Shown here piece by piece: positions 8,004 to 17,304 of a DNA stretch of 64,000 bases. The translations under genes and the position numbers were made by a program. How positions within the stretch are numbered: the first letter of the stretch is position 1; each line of letters opens with the position of its first letter. The stretch comes from Thermodesulfobium acidiphilum (lineage in GTDB: Bacteria; Thermodesulfobiota; Thermodesulfobiia; Thermodesulfobiales; Thermodesulfobiaceae), in contig NZ_CP020921.1 in the NCBI RefSeq assembly GCF_003057965.1, positions 243,501 to 307,500 on the forward strand, in the 5' to 3' direction. The notes below the pieces were generated by a model, which had not been told where the DNA came from, did not search any database, and was given only the letters and a program-made list of their open reading frames with translations.

Positions 8004-10073
8004 ATGGGGAAAACTATCAAAACAATTAGTTTAGCCTCTCATGTTGGGGCAGGGAAGACTTCACTAACTGAAGCGCTTTTGTTTTATGCAAAGAAAATTT
8101 CAAGGTTGGGTTCTGTAGATTCTGGGAATACAGTTACGGATTATGATGTAGAAGAGATAAAGAGAAAGATGACTCTTTCGCTTTCTGTAGTAAACTTTGA
8201 GGAGGAAGGCACTAAATACAACATTATAGATACTCCAGGATTTTTTGACTTTGAAAGCGATGTTATAGCTGCAGAAAGCGTGTCAGAGGGCCTGGTTTTG
8301 TTGTTAAATGCTACAAGTACGCTGGAGGTTGGCATTGAGAAGATCTTAAAAAGATTAAAGGCGAATCCAAAACCATTTATGGTTGTAGTAAACAAGATGG
8401 ATAAAGAGGGGGCAGATTTTTTTAATGCGGTTAATGAGTTAAGATTAAAGTCGTTAGGCTTTAATATTGCTTGTATGTATCTGCCTTTTGGTAATGCAGG
8501 TGAATTTAAAGGCATGGTTCATGTGATGAGCAAAAAAAGCATTGTTTTTGATGGTGATTTCAAATTTCATATTGAAGAATCATTTCCAGAAGAATTGGAA
8601 ACAAGAATTGAGGAAGAACAAGAGAGACTAAAAGAAGCTGCAGCTGAGGGCGATGACACCATTTTGGAAAAATATCTTGCTGGAGAAGATCTAAGCGAGG
8701 AAGAAATTGTTTCAAGTTTGAAAAATGCAGTAAAGCTTGGCAAGACTGCTTTGGTAATACCTGTTTCTTCTGTAAAGGGCTACGGTATAGCTCAACTGGT
8801 TAGGGCGTTTGGTTACTACTTCCCAGATTATAGCGAAAAAGAAAACCTTGAAATGTACTCAGAAAAGGAGATGAAGGTTTTCCCGATTAATTCAGACTCT
8901 GAACTCATCATACAAATTTTTAAGACCGTGCTCGATCCCTTTGTCGGAAAAGTTAGCTTTGCAAAAATTCTAAGCGGTTCATATAAGGGAGAATCCGTTT
9001 TGTACAATGTTACCAAGCAACAGGAGGAAAGGATAGCAAGCGTTAGCTTTCCGTTCGGAAAAGAACCTGTTATTACTAAGGAAGCCGATTGTGGGGATAT
9101 TGTTACCTTTTCCAAGCTCCAGATTACAACTACCAACGACACTCTTTCACGCTCTAAAATAAAATACGAACCAAAGAAAATAGAGTTTCCAAAACCAACC
9201 TTTTTTATGGGAGTTTATCCAAAAGTAAAAGGCGATGAGGATAAACTTGGTTCTGCTATTATAAAGTTTATTGAAGAAGATCCATCAATGTTTTATGGAA
9301 AAAGTCCAGAAACAGGTGAATTTTTGCTTGGTGGTTTGGGGGATATCCAGATGGACGTTCTAATGGAGAAAGTTAAAAGAAGGTTTAAGGTAGAAGGCAC
9401 CCTCGTAAAGCCAAAGGTTGCTTATAGAGAATCTATTAAAATTCCGGTTGTAGCGGAAGGCAAGCACAAAAAGCAAACTGGAGGACATGGTCAGTATGGT
9501 CATGTCATAATAAAATTTGAACCTATTGGTTATGAAGAAGAATTTATTTTTGAAAGTCAGATCGTAGGTGGAGTCGTCCCAAAACAGTATGTACCTGCTG
9601 TGGAAAAGGGTTTACGCGAAGTTCTTGGCAGCGGACATTTGGCAGGCTATCCAGTAATAGGCATTAAGGCAATTTTAGTAGATGGTTCTTATCATGAAGT
9701 GGATTCTAATGAACTTTCATTTAAAATGGCTGCACATCTTGCTTTCAAAAAGGCTATGGAAAAGGCGAAACCAGTTTTACTTGAGCCAATTAACTATATT
9801 GAGGTAACGGTACCGAAGGACTTTACTGGAGATGTTATGGGAGACCTGAATTCCAAGAGAGGAAGAATTCAAGGGATGGATTCTATAAAGGATTCTGAAA
9901 CTGTTATAAAGGCATACGTTCCTCAAAGTGAAATTGTAAATTATGCAATGGATTTAAGATCCATTACTCAGGGTAGGGGTTCTTTTGTAACCAGATTTGA
10001 TCATTTTGAAGAAGCCCCTCCTCAGATTGCCGAAAAAGTTATAAAGGAAGCAAGTGTTGAAAGTAGCAAATAA
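8004..10073 (+). CDS. EF-G-like GTPase (EF-G paralogue) with altered switch II
   Basis: This 689-aa protein has the five-domain EF-G architecture. It carries a P-loop (HVGAGKTS), DTPGFFDF at residues 76-83, NKMDKEG, and a domain IV segment with GGHGQYGHV. In translocating EF-G the switch II motif is DTPGHVDF, whose His is needed for GTP hydrolysis. Here that His is Phe. With the unusual P-loop this places it among EF-G-like paralogues, rather than the main translocase. Its substrate is unknown; ribosome binding is a family inference. It overlaps the DNA ligase gene by 20 bp. Confidence 0.88.
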   Translation: MGKTIKTISLASHVGAGKTSLTEALLFYAKKISRLGSVDSGNTVTDYDVEEIKRKMTLSLSVVNFEEEGTKYNIIDTPGFFDFESDVIAAESVSEGLVLLLNATSTLEVGIEKILKRLKANPKPFMVVVNKMDKEGADFFNAVNELRLKSLGFNIACMYLPFGNAGEFKGMVHVMSKKSIVFDGDFKFHIEESFPEELETRIEEEQERLKEAAAEGDDTILEKYLAGEDLSEEEIVSSLKNAVKLGKTALVIPVSSVKGYGIAQLVRAFGYYFPDYSEKENLEMYSEKEMKVFPINSDSELIIQIFKTVLDPFVGKVSFAKILSGSYKGESVLYNVTKQQEERIASVSFPFGKEPVITKEADCGDIVTFSKLQITTTNDTLSRSKIKYEPKKIEFPKPTFFMGVYPKVKGDEDKLGSAIIKFIEEDPSMFYGKSPETGEFLLGGLGDIQMDVLMEKVKRRFKVEGTLVKPKVAYRESIKIPVVAEGKHKKQTGGHGQYGHVIIKFEPIGYEEEFIFESQIVGGVVPKQYVPAVEKGLREVLGSGHLAGYPVIGIKAILVDGSYHEVDSNELSFKMAAHLAFKKAMEKAKPVLLEPINYIEVTVPKDFTGDVMGDLNSKRGRIQGMDSIKDSETVIKAYVPQSEIVNYAMDLRSITQGRGSFVTRFDHFEEAPPQIAEKVIKEASVESSK

Positions 10074-11931
10074 TGCCTTACAATCTAATTTTATTTTATT
10101 AGCTCAGGTCTTCGACAAGCTTGAAAAAGAGACCTCGAGACTAAAGATGATGGAGATTCTTGCAGATTATTTTGAAAATATTTCTCCAGAAGATGTAAGA
10201 ATTGCTATCTATCTTTTATCAGGAAAAACAGGACCATCCTTTGAAGCTGTAGACTTTGGGGTGGGAGAGAAGTTTGTTATTGAGTCTTTGTTGAGAATTT
10301 ATGGGGGGTTTAAGGTCGAGATTGAAGATTTATATAAAGAATTAGGAGATCTTGGATTAGTAGCAAAAAATATAGTGAAGGATAAAGAAAGCTCCTTAAC
10401 TCTTAATGAGGTTTTTAGTTATCTTAAAACAATAGCTCTTACTTCAGGGCCTAGTTCCCAAGACAAAAAGATAGAACTTCTTACCGAAATGCTAGACAGA
10501 GCAAGTTCTTTAGAGGCTCTTTACTTAGTAAGAATCATTCTTGGTAGACTTAGATTGGGAGCACAGGATGCTACTGTAATTGAGGCTCTTTCCTTTGCCA
10601 GGGTCAAGAGTAAGGATTTGAAGCCAAAAATCGAGAGATGCTATAACCTGACTTCTGATCTTGGTTATGTTGCTTATATATTATTTAAAGAGGGAGAGGA
10701 AGCATTAGATTTTGTACGTGCTATTGTCGGAAATCCTATTAGGATGGCACTGGCAGAAAGAATGGAAAACCCAGAAGAGATCTTTAATAAAGTAGGCAAG
10801 TGTATTGTAGAGCCTAAATATGATGGATTTCGATGTCAGGTTCATAAAATTGACAATAAGGTTAAAATTTATTCGAGAAATCTTGAAGATAATACTTATA
10901 TGTTTCCAGAAATAGTCGAATCTACAATTAAGTTTTGCAGAGCAAAGGATTGTATTTTTGAAGGAGAAGCAATTAGTTTTGATCCTGAAACCCTACGCTT
11001 TATGCCCTTTCAAATAACTGTCCAAAGAAAGAGAAAGCATAATATCTTAAAGGTAGCTGCAAAATTTCCGTTAAGACTAGAAGTATTTGATCTGCTTTAC
11101 AAAGATGGCCTTGATATTACATCAAAACCTCTATTTGAAAGAAAAAAGCTCCTAAATGACACAATAGTGAAAAATGAAACGATTGTAATATCTGATTCCT
11201 ATGAGGTTGACAGTCCAGAAAAAATAAAGAACTTGTTTGAGAATTACGTTTCTCAGGGCATGGAAGGAATAATGATAAAGAGATTAGATGGAGTATATCA
11301 GGCAGGCTCACGGAATTTTAACTGGATAAAATTGAAGAGATCTATGAAACAATCAATTCTCTCCGATACGATTGATGCTGTTATCATGGGATATTTTTAT
11401 GGAAAAGGGCAAAGAATAAAGTTAGGGATAGGATCTTTGTTGATAGGTTTGTATGATCCTGAAATGGATTGTTTTGAAACAATAGCGAAACTAGGTTCAG
11501 GATTTACTGAGGAAGAATGGATGGAACTTCTTAAAAATCTTGAAGAAATAAGGACTAACTTCAAACCTAACAATTATGTATCAGAAATAAATCCTGATTT
11601 TTGGGTAAAACCAAAGATAGTAGTTGAGGTTGAAGCAGATGAAATAACAGTTAGTCCTGTACATACTGTCGGAAGAAAGGGATTGAATAAAGATTATTTA
11701 AATAATTTGCCCACAGGAAGTGGCTTTGCACTTAGGTTTCCTAGAGCAAAGAGAATAAGATATGACAAAAGTCCCTTTGATTCTACTACGCCAAATGAAA
11801 TTTATGAAATGTATGAACTCTCAAAAAACAAAAAGAGTAAGGATATTTCAGAAAATTCTGTTAATTTAGATTCCACAAAGTTGCTAAAAAAAACTAAAAT
11901 GAAGGATAAAGATAAGACTTTATTTGACTGA
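10054..11931 (+). CDS. lig: ATP-dependent DNA ligase, archaeal/eukaryal type I
   Basis: The 625-aa protein has an N-terminal DNA-binding domain (about 1-230), an adenylation domain with the catalytic KYDG at Lys255, and a C-terminal OB fold. Other nucleotidyltransferase motifs are visible (IFEGEAISF, EGIMIKRL, NWIKLKR). It resembles archaeal LigI rather than the NAD-dependent bacterial LigA. The start is GTG 10054 or TTG 10057. AAGGAAG sits just upstream inside the EF-G-like gene, so translation is probably coupled. A Lys-rich tail follows the OB fold. It could act in repair or replication. Acquisition from archaea is possible but not shown. Confidence 0.92.
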   Translation: MLKVANNALQSNFILLAQVFDKLEKETSRLKMMEILADYFENISPEDVRIAIYLLSGKTGPSFEAVDFGVGEKFVIESLLRIYGGFKVEIEDLYKELGDLGLVAKNIVKDKESSLTLNEVFSYLKTIALTSGPSSQDKKIELLTEMLDRASSLEALYLVRIILGRLRLGAQDATVIEALSFARVKSKDLKPKIERCYNLTSDLGYVAYILFKEGEEALDFVRAIVGNPIRMALAERMENPEEIFNKVGKCIVEPKYDGFRCQVHKIDNKVKIYSRNLEDNTYMFPEIVESTIKFCRAKDCIFEGEAISFDPETLRFMPFQITVQRKRKHNILKVAAKFPLRLEVFDLLYKDGLDITSKPLFERKKLLNDTIVKNETIVISDSYEVDSPEKIKNLFENYVSQGMEGIMIKRLDGVYQAGSRNFNWIKLKRSMKQSILSDTIDAVIMGYFYGKGQRIKLGIGSLLIGLYDPEMDCFETIAKLGSGFTEEEWMELLKNLEEIRTNFKPNNYVSEINPDFWVKPKIVVEVEADEITVSPVHTVGRKGLNKDYLNNLPTGSGFALRFPRAKRIRYDKSPFDSTTPNEIYEMYELSKNKKSKDISENSVNLDSTKLLKKTKMKDKDKTLFD

Positions 11932-11949
11932 GGAGGATAAAAGTTAAAA

Positions 11950-13080
11950 ATGAATAAGAAGGCTATTTTAATGTGTCCAGGTCCATCTGAGGTTAATCCA
12001 GAAGTATTTTTGGCTATGGCTAAGCCCCTCGTAAGTCATGTTGATCCAACTTTTTTTGCTCTTTTAGATCAGCTTCAAGGCCAACTTAAAACAATATTCC
12101 AAACTGAAAACATCTGTATGCTTTTGTCTGGTACCGGGACATCTGGTATGGAAGCATCACTTATTAATTTCCTTGAACCAGATGACAGAGTTCTAGTTGG
12201 GGTAATAGGACATTTTGGAGATAGGATAAGAATGATCGCAGAAAGAATTGGTTGTAATGTAAAAGTAGTTAGCGCACCTGAGGGCAAAGCGCTTGATCCG
12301 GACGATGTAGAGATAGCTATAAAGGGATTTTCTCCTAAGCTTTTTGCTTGCGTTCACGCTGAAACGTCTACTGGCGTGCTTCAGCCTCTTGAAGATATTA
12401 TGAATATTTGCAAAAAGTACGAGGTTCTAACCCTAGTTGACACCGTTGCTTCATTGGGTGGAGTTAATGTTCCTGTAGATAGTTTAGGAATCGATATAGT
12501 TTATAGCGGTTCGCAAAAGTGTTTGGGTTGTCCTCCAGGCGTAGCTCCTATAAGTTTTAGCCCAAGAGCTGAAAGGATTTTGGAGTCTTTAACGCCCAGA
12601 AATTACTATCTTGATCTCAGGCTTATAAGAAAATACTGGCTTGAGAGAGTATACCATCATACTCCACCAGTAAGCCTTTTTTATGCGTGTAACAAGGGAT
12701 TTGATCTTATTATTGAAGAAGGTTTGATAAACAGATTTGAAAGACACAGAAAAATAGGTCTTGCATTACAAAAAGGGCTTGAGGCTATGGGCTTTAAGTT
12801 GGTTGCTGATAAAAATGTTCAGAACCCTGTGGTTACTGCAGTTTATCTTCCTGCTGAAATAGAGGATATAAAGCTAAGAAAGATATTATTGGAGGAATTT
12901 GGGATTGAAATAGCTTTAGGCATTGCTCAGTTAAAGGGGAAGATTGCCAGATTTGGAACTATGGCTGAATCTGCAAGGCCTCAAAATGTTTTGTATTTGT
13001 TGAGTGCATTAGAAAATATACTAAAACGCTATAAAATATTTAAAGAAAGCGGAACAGATGTTGCATCTAGCATGCTTTAG
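11950..13080 (+). CDS. Class V PLP aminotransferase (serine-glyoxylate / alanine-glyoxylate type)
   Basis: The 376-aa protein is a fold-type I, class V aminotransferase. It shows the PGPSEV start, the GTGTSGMEA phosphate-binding region, an LVDTVASLGG segment with the PLP-contacting Asp, and SGSQKCLG with the Schiff-base Lys190. Such enzymes interconvert serine, alanine, pyruvate and glyoxylate, sometimes as (S)-ureidoglycine or phosphonate transaminases. AGGAGG precedes the ATG. It lies 18 bp after the ligase. The exact substrate pair cannot be told. Confidence 0.88.
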   Translation: MNKKAILMCPGPSEVNPEVFLAMAKPLVSHVDPTFFALLDQLQGQLKTIFQTENICMLLSGTGTSGMEASLINFLEPDDRVLVGVIGHFGDRIRMIAERIGCNVKVVSAPEGKALDPDDVEIAIKGFSPKLFACVHAETSTGVLQPLEDIMNICKKYEVLTLVDTVASLGGVNVPVDSLGIDIVYSGSQKCLGCPPGVAPISFSPRAERILESLTPRNYYLDLRLIRKYWLERVYHHTPPVSLFYACNKGFDLIIEEGLINRFERHRKIGLALQKGLEAMGFKLVADKNVQNPVVTAVYLPAEIEDIKLRKILLEEFGIEIALGIAQLKGKIARFGTMAESARPQNVLYLLSALENILKRYKIFKESGTDVASSML

Positions 13081-13147
13081 AAAAGGGTTGTTTAAGATAT
13101 TTTTAAAAGATTATTTTGGTGATTATTGAGGATAGTGGATAAAATTA

Positions 13148-15784
13148 TTGTTATTTGTTGAATATTTAAAAAAGTTTTTAAATTATTTGAAACATTTTTG
13201 GTCAGGGCTCAAACTTTACAAAAAGATGAGCCTTGTTTTTATTGTCTTGTCTCTAATTATAATTTCTTTGAACGTTATCTTTATGATCTATGAACAATCT
13301 AGAGATTATAGAGATTTTATGAACGTTAATTTCCAAAGCGCTTTAGAAATTGAGTCAAACTATATAAACTCAAAAATTTCAAACGATATACTCTTTCCAA
13401 TTATTAGCTTAAGTTCAAATTTAGGTAGAACTAACCTTAAAGTTGGGCATGAAGGCTTGCTAAAAGAATTTTTGCTAAGAAATCAAGCTTTTAACTCTGT
13501 ATTAGTTGCTGATACAAATGGAAATATAATTAATGGTTTTGATAGAGAAAAAGGAGCAATTGTAGATCACGAAAACATTTCCCAAAGGTCATACTTTAAA
13601 AGTGCTTTAGAAAATAAGTCATTTGCTATGTTTGGGCCTATTCAACTTGATTCAAAGAATATGATTGTAGCACTTTACCCTATATTTACTCGCGAAAATA
13701 ACATTAATGGTTTTATAATTACATCAATATCTCTAAAGTGGTTTGACTATTTATCTGATGAGATTAATAAGGGGATAAATGCCCCCTTTAAATTTTTTAT
13801 TGTATCAGGGAAGATGAATTCAATAAGTTTGAGCCATCCAATAAAATTTAATTTTCCAATAGAAAATTTTTTTGACAAAAAATTTTTTAAAACTTATATT
13901 GATGGTTCACAATTTACAATGTTTTCAAAAAATATTAATTACACGCCATTTTTTATTATTGGCGGGTATCCTGATTATGAGATAAATTTTAAAATTGGAA
14001 GGCTTATCTTAGGTTCATTGTTTCCCATGTTTGCCCTGCTTATTCTGGCAGGATATTTTGGTTTGGTTTTAGGCAAATATTTATCTCGTCCTTTAGAAAA
14101 TTTAGCTGATGAAGCTGAAAGAATTTCTAAGAATCCAATTTCTGGAGAGGCTTTTACGATCTTTGAGGGCAAGGATGAAATTGCAAGGCTTTCCTTTTCG
14201 CTTCAAGTGATGCTTGATGAATTTTACGCTGCTCAGCAACAGCTAAAGGCTGCTGAGGAAGAGAGTAAGTTTGTTGCACAAAACAACTCTGTTTTAATGA
14301 AGATAGCATCTTATATAAATAGTTTTGATTCAAAAGAAAGGATAATAGAAAAATCTTTGCAACAAATTAAAGATATAACTAATGCCAGAGTTATTATGCT
14401 TTATTTGCTGGATTCTTGTGGGCAAAGTTTAGTAATTGATAGCTTGGTAGGCGAAATTAGTGATGATCTTTATTTAAAACTTAATAAACTTGAAATATTA
14501 AACTTTTGGGTTGGTCAGGTATTTTTAGACAAAAAGGTTTCTGTAGTTTTTGATTTGAGGACTAATCCTATTCTGAAATATTCTAATGAGATATTAGAAA
14601 ACGATTTTTACTCGATTATATGTTCTCCGTTAAATTCTAAAGAAATGCCTATTGGTGCAATTTTATTATTTTTTGACAAACCATATGTATTTCAGTCTGA
14701 TCAAAGAGAATTCCTGATAAGGGTCTCGGATATGCTTTCTCTGTATCTTTCTAGAATTGAAAGGGAAGAAATCTTAGAAGACTCTACTGAAATGAACTTT
14801 TACTTTAGAGATATTTCAATAAAGCTTTCTGGTATGGAAAATATTGACGATACTATTAATCTTGCTATTAACTTTTTGGTTGATAATTTAAGCTTTGTTT
14901 CAGATGCAAGGTGTGTCTATTTTAATGAGGAGACTAGTTATAGTGATATTTCTGAAACGTGTGTTTATTCTGTACCATTTAGTGATTTTAAGATTCTCCC
15001 GGTAAGAAAAGCAAATTGCCCAAATTTGCCCAGTGACGCTATAAGGATTGCTATTTTGCCGCTGAGATTGTACAACAAACCTTATGCCAATATCATTGTT
15101 TATATAAAAGCTTTTGACATGAGGGTAGTTCACTCTGAATTCTTTATGAACCTAAACGATATTTTGAATCAAAAAATTGGCATTACTTATTCTATCCAAC
15201 ACTCAAAGGAACTTTATAAGGAGGCTCTCGAAAGTATTGCTCAGGCTTTAGATGCAAGGGACCCCTTTTCCGCAAAACATTCTAAAAGAGTTAGTACCTT
15301 TTCAGTAAGGTTCGGGAAATATTTGAAACTCGATAAAAAAGATATAGATGTTCTTGGGTTTGGTGCACTACTTCACGATATAGGTAAAGTAGGGATTCCA
15401 GATACTGTGCTCAAGAAGCCTGGGAAATTAACCCAAACAGAGTATATTTTAATGCAGTCTCATCCAATTGTCGGATATAATATATTAAAGTCTATAAAAG
15501 AAGAACTTATGCCAGGACTTTTGGAAATTATTCTATATCACCATGAAAGATATGATGGCAAAGGTTATCCTTATGGCTTAAGTAAAGACGAAATACCGTT
15601 TCTTGCAAGGTTAGTTTCTATTGCTGATTCTTTTGAGGCTATGATTTCTGACAGACCATATAGAAAAGGAATGACAAAGTTGGATGCTCTTGCAGAAATA
15701 AGCAGGTGTTCTGGTACACAGTTCGATCCTTATCTTGCTCAGATGTTTGTCAGGGTGATTTCACAAACGGCCGATGAAGATTAA
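13148..15784 (+). CDS. Membrane-bound sensor with HAMP, GAF and HD-GYP domains (cyclic-di-GMP phosphodiesterase)
   Basis: The 878-aa protein has TM1 at about residues 27-50, an extracytoplasmic Cache-like sensor, TM2 at about 285-310, and HAMP at about 310-365. A GAF domain (about 380-535), a second weak GAF-like region and a C-terminal HD-GYP domain (about 695-870) follow. The metal-binding HDIGKVGIP and the HHERYDGKGYP signature are intact, so cyclic-di-GMP hydrolysis is expected. It starts on TTG 13148, with GAGGAT about 14 nt upstream; no better start is in frame. Pilus genes elsewhere in the window are a plausible but untested output. Confidence 0.92.
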   Translation: MLFVEYLKKFLNYLKHFWSGLKLYKKMSLVFIVLSLIIISLNVIFMIYEQSRDYRDFMNVNFQSALEIESNYINSKISNDILFPIISLSSNLGRTNLKVGHEGLLKEFLLRNQAFNSVLVADTNGNIINGFDREKGAIVDHENISQRSYFKSALENKSFAMFGPIQLDSKNMIVALYPIFTRENNINGFIITSISLKWFDYLSDEINKGINAPFKFFIVSGKMNSISLSHPIKFNFPIENFFDKKFFKTYIDGSQFTMFSKNINYTPFFIIGGYPDYEINFKIGRLILGSLFPMFALLILAGYFGLVLGKYLSRPLENLADEAERISKNPISGEAFTIFEGKDEIARLSFSLQVMLDEFYAAQQQLKAAEEESKFVAQNNSVLMKIASYINSFDSKERIIEKSLQQIKDITNARVIMLYLLDSCGQSLVIDSLVGEISDDLYLKLNKLEILNFWVGQVFLDKKVSVVFDLRTNPILKYSNEILENDFYSIICSPLNSKEMPIGAILLFFDKPYVFQSDQREFLIRVSDMLSLYLSRIEREEILEDSTEMNFYFRDISIKLSGMENIDDTINLAINFLVDNLSFVSDARCVYFNEETSYSDISETCVYSVPFSDFKILPVRKANCPNLPSDAIRIAILPLRLYNKPYANIIVYIKAFDMRVVHSEFFMNLNDILNQKIGITYSIQHSKELYKEALESIAQALDARDPFSAKHSKRVSTFSVRFGKYLKLDKKDIDVLGFGALLHDIGKVGIPDTVLKKPGKLTQTEYILMQSHPIVGYNILKSIKEELMPGLLEIILYHHERYDGKGYPYGLSKDEIPFLARLVSIADSFEAMISDRPYRKGMTKLDALAEISRCSGTQFDPYLAQMFVRVISQTADED

Positions 15785-15807
15785 ATTCAAATTTTAAGGA
15801 GGATAAG

Positions 15808-16251
15808 GTGGTAGCGTTGTTTTTTAGATTGTTGAAAAAAAATGCTTTTCTATTATCGGTGTTCTTGTTGTTTTTATGCTTGGCGCCTCTTCCAGTAAAT
15901 GCATATGCTTTTCAAGTAGTTGATCAGGGGATATCCAAGATGGCTCCAAACAATCAGGATCCAGATAGTTTTGAAAAATTAACTGTTTTCCCGCAAGACT
16001 GGCCTATTTTATATTATTGGGTAAAGTATGTGGATGCATCCCCCAATGATAAGTTGGTAGCAAGATTTCAATATATAGATCAGGAGCCCACTACCTTTTC
16101 TGAGATCTCAGAGGTTGTAGAAAAACCCGACGAATTATGGATTACACACGTAGCCCTCAATCCAGGTAAAAGTTGGCCTGTAGGAAAGTATAAAGTTGTA
16201 CTTTTATTGAACGGCAAAGAAGTATCAACGCTTGAATTTGAGGTGAAATAG
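15808..16251 (+). CDS. Secreted protein of unknown function
   Basis: I do not recognise this 147-aa protein. It has a basic N-terminus, a hydrophobic stretch (about residues 14-29) and a likely signal-peptidase site after VNA at about residue 32. The mature part is about 115 aa, rich in beta-prone segments and ending in KYKVVLLLNGKEVSTLEFEV, like an immunoglobulin-type sandwich. The start is GTG 15808 with a strong AAGGAGGAT. It sits between the HD-GYP receptor and a YchF-like gene whose TTG directly follows its stop, so it is cotranscribed. Confidence 0.7.
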   Translation: MVALFFRLLKKNAFLLSVFLLFLCLAPLPVNAYAFQVVDQGISKMAPNNQDPDSFEKLTVFPQDWPILYYWVKYVDASPNDKLVARFQYIDQEPTTFSEISEVVEKPDELWITHVALNPGKSWPVGKYKVVLLLNGKEVSTLEFEVK

Positions 16252-17298
16252 TTGGTTGGAATAACTGCCTTTCCCTTTTCAGGAAAAACTACAGTTATTA
16301 ATCTTTTGCTAAAAAGAAGCAGTTTTCAAAAATCAGATAACGAGGGAAGGATATCTGTTCCTGATGAGAGACTTGAAACTTTGGCCAGGATTTTTGAACC
16401 GCTTAAAAAAACTCCAGCATTTATCCCCATAAAAGAGCTAAGTGCTTTTGACTTGAGAAAAAGGATAGAGCCTTCGCTAATAAACGAGATGAAAAATGCT
16501 GAAGTTATATCATTTGTGGCCAGGTCTTTTGATATTTCGTTGTATCCATATATATATCCAGAAATTGATCCGAAGCGCGACATAAGAAAATTTTTGGATG
16601 AACTTATAATTGAAGACATTGCTGTAGTAGAGAAAAGGATAAAAACATCTTCAAAAGGTATTAAAAAAAATAGTCAGGAAGAAAAAGAAATAGAAATTTT
16701 AAAGAAAGCCCTTCCAATATTGGAAGAAGGAAGGTTGTTTAGAGAGGTAGAACTTTCAAGCGATGAAATAAAACATTTAAAACATTATTCGTTTTTGACC
16801 CTTAAGCCGTTTCTTTTGCTACTTAATATTGGCGAATCTGATCTTGTCAATACCGGAAAAATTGAAGAAGAATTTACCAGGTTTCTTGGGAGAAGCGCTA
16901 AAGTTCTTGCACTTTCAGCAAAGTTGGAAGAAGAGTTATCAATGCTTGAACCTGAAGAGGCAAAAGAAATGCTCTTAAGTTTTGGTCTAAAGAGTTTTGG
17001 CCTGGAAAGATTTATTCAAGCGTGTTACGACTTGTTGGGATATATGACATTTTTTACAGTTGGTAAGGACGAAGTTAGGGCCTGGCAGGTAAGAAAAGGT
17101 GCAAGCGCTTTAGAGGCTGCAGCAAGGATCCACTCAGATATTGCAAGAGGATTTATTCGTGCAGAAGTTATTTCATATGAGGATTTTATTAGTTGTGGAG
17201 CAATGAATGAGGCGAAAAAAAGAGGGCTCCTAAGGTTAGAGGGTAAGGAGTATTTGGTGAAGGATGGCGACATCCTCCATGTTAGATTTAATATCTAA
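16252..17298 (+). CDS. Degenerate YchF/Obg-family P-loop protein
   Basis: The 348-aa protein matches the YchF (OLA1) layout: N-terminal nucleotide domain, helical insertion, and a C-terminal TGS-like domain with VRAWQVRKGASALEAAARIHSDI and the usual LRLEGKEYLVKDGDILHVRF ending. The P-loop AFPFSGKTT has lost the first Gly. The G3 segment (normally D-x-A/P-G-L) is absent, reading SAFDLRKRI instead. Standard YchF binds ATP and associates with ribosomes. This copy may bind nucleotide poorly or not at all. It starts on TTG immediately after the previous stop. Confidence 0.82.
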   Translation: MVGITAFPFSGKTTVINLLLKRSSFQKSDNEGRISVPDERLETLARIFEPLKKTPAFIPIKELSAFDLRKRIEPSLINEMKNAEVISFVARSFDISLYPYIYPEIDPKRDIRKFLDELIIEDIAVVEKRIKTSSKGIKKNSQEEKEIEILKKALPILEEGRLFREVELSSDEIKHLKHYSFLTLKPFLLLLNIGESDLVNTGKIEEEFTRFLGRSAKVLALSAKLEEELSMLEPEEAKEMLLSFGLKSFGLERFIQACYDLLGYMTFFTVGKDEVRAWQVRKGASALEAAARIHSDIARGFIRAEVISYEDFISCGAMNEAKKRGLLRLEGKEYLVKDGDILHVRFNI

Positions 17299-17304
17299 CC
17301 AGGA

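Noticed and set aside
8141..8515. Long minus-strand open frame inside the EF-G-like gene
   Set aside because: It lies opposite a clear, motif-rich coding region and has no family features or ribosome-binding site. It is a shadow of the real gene.
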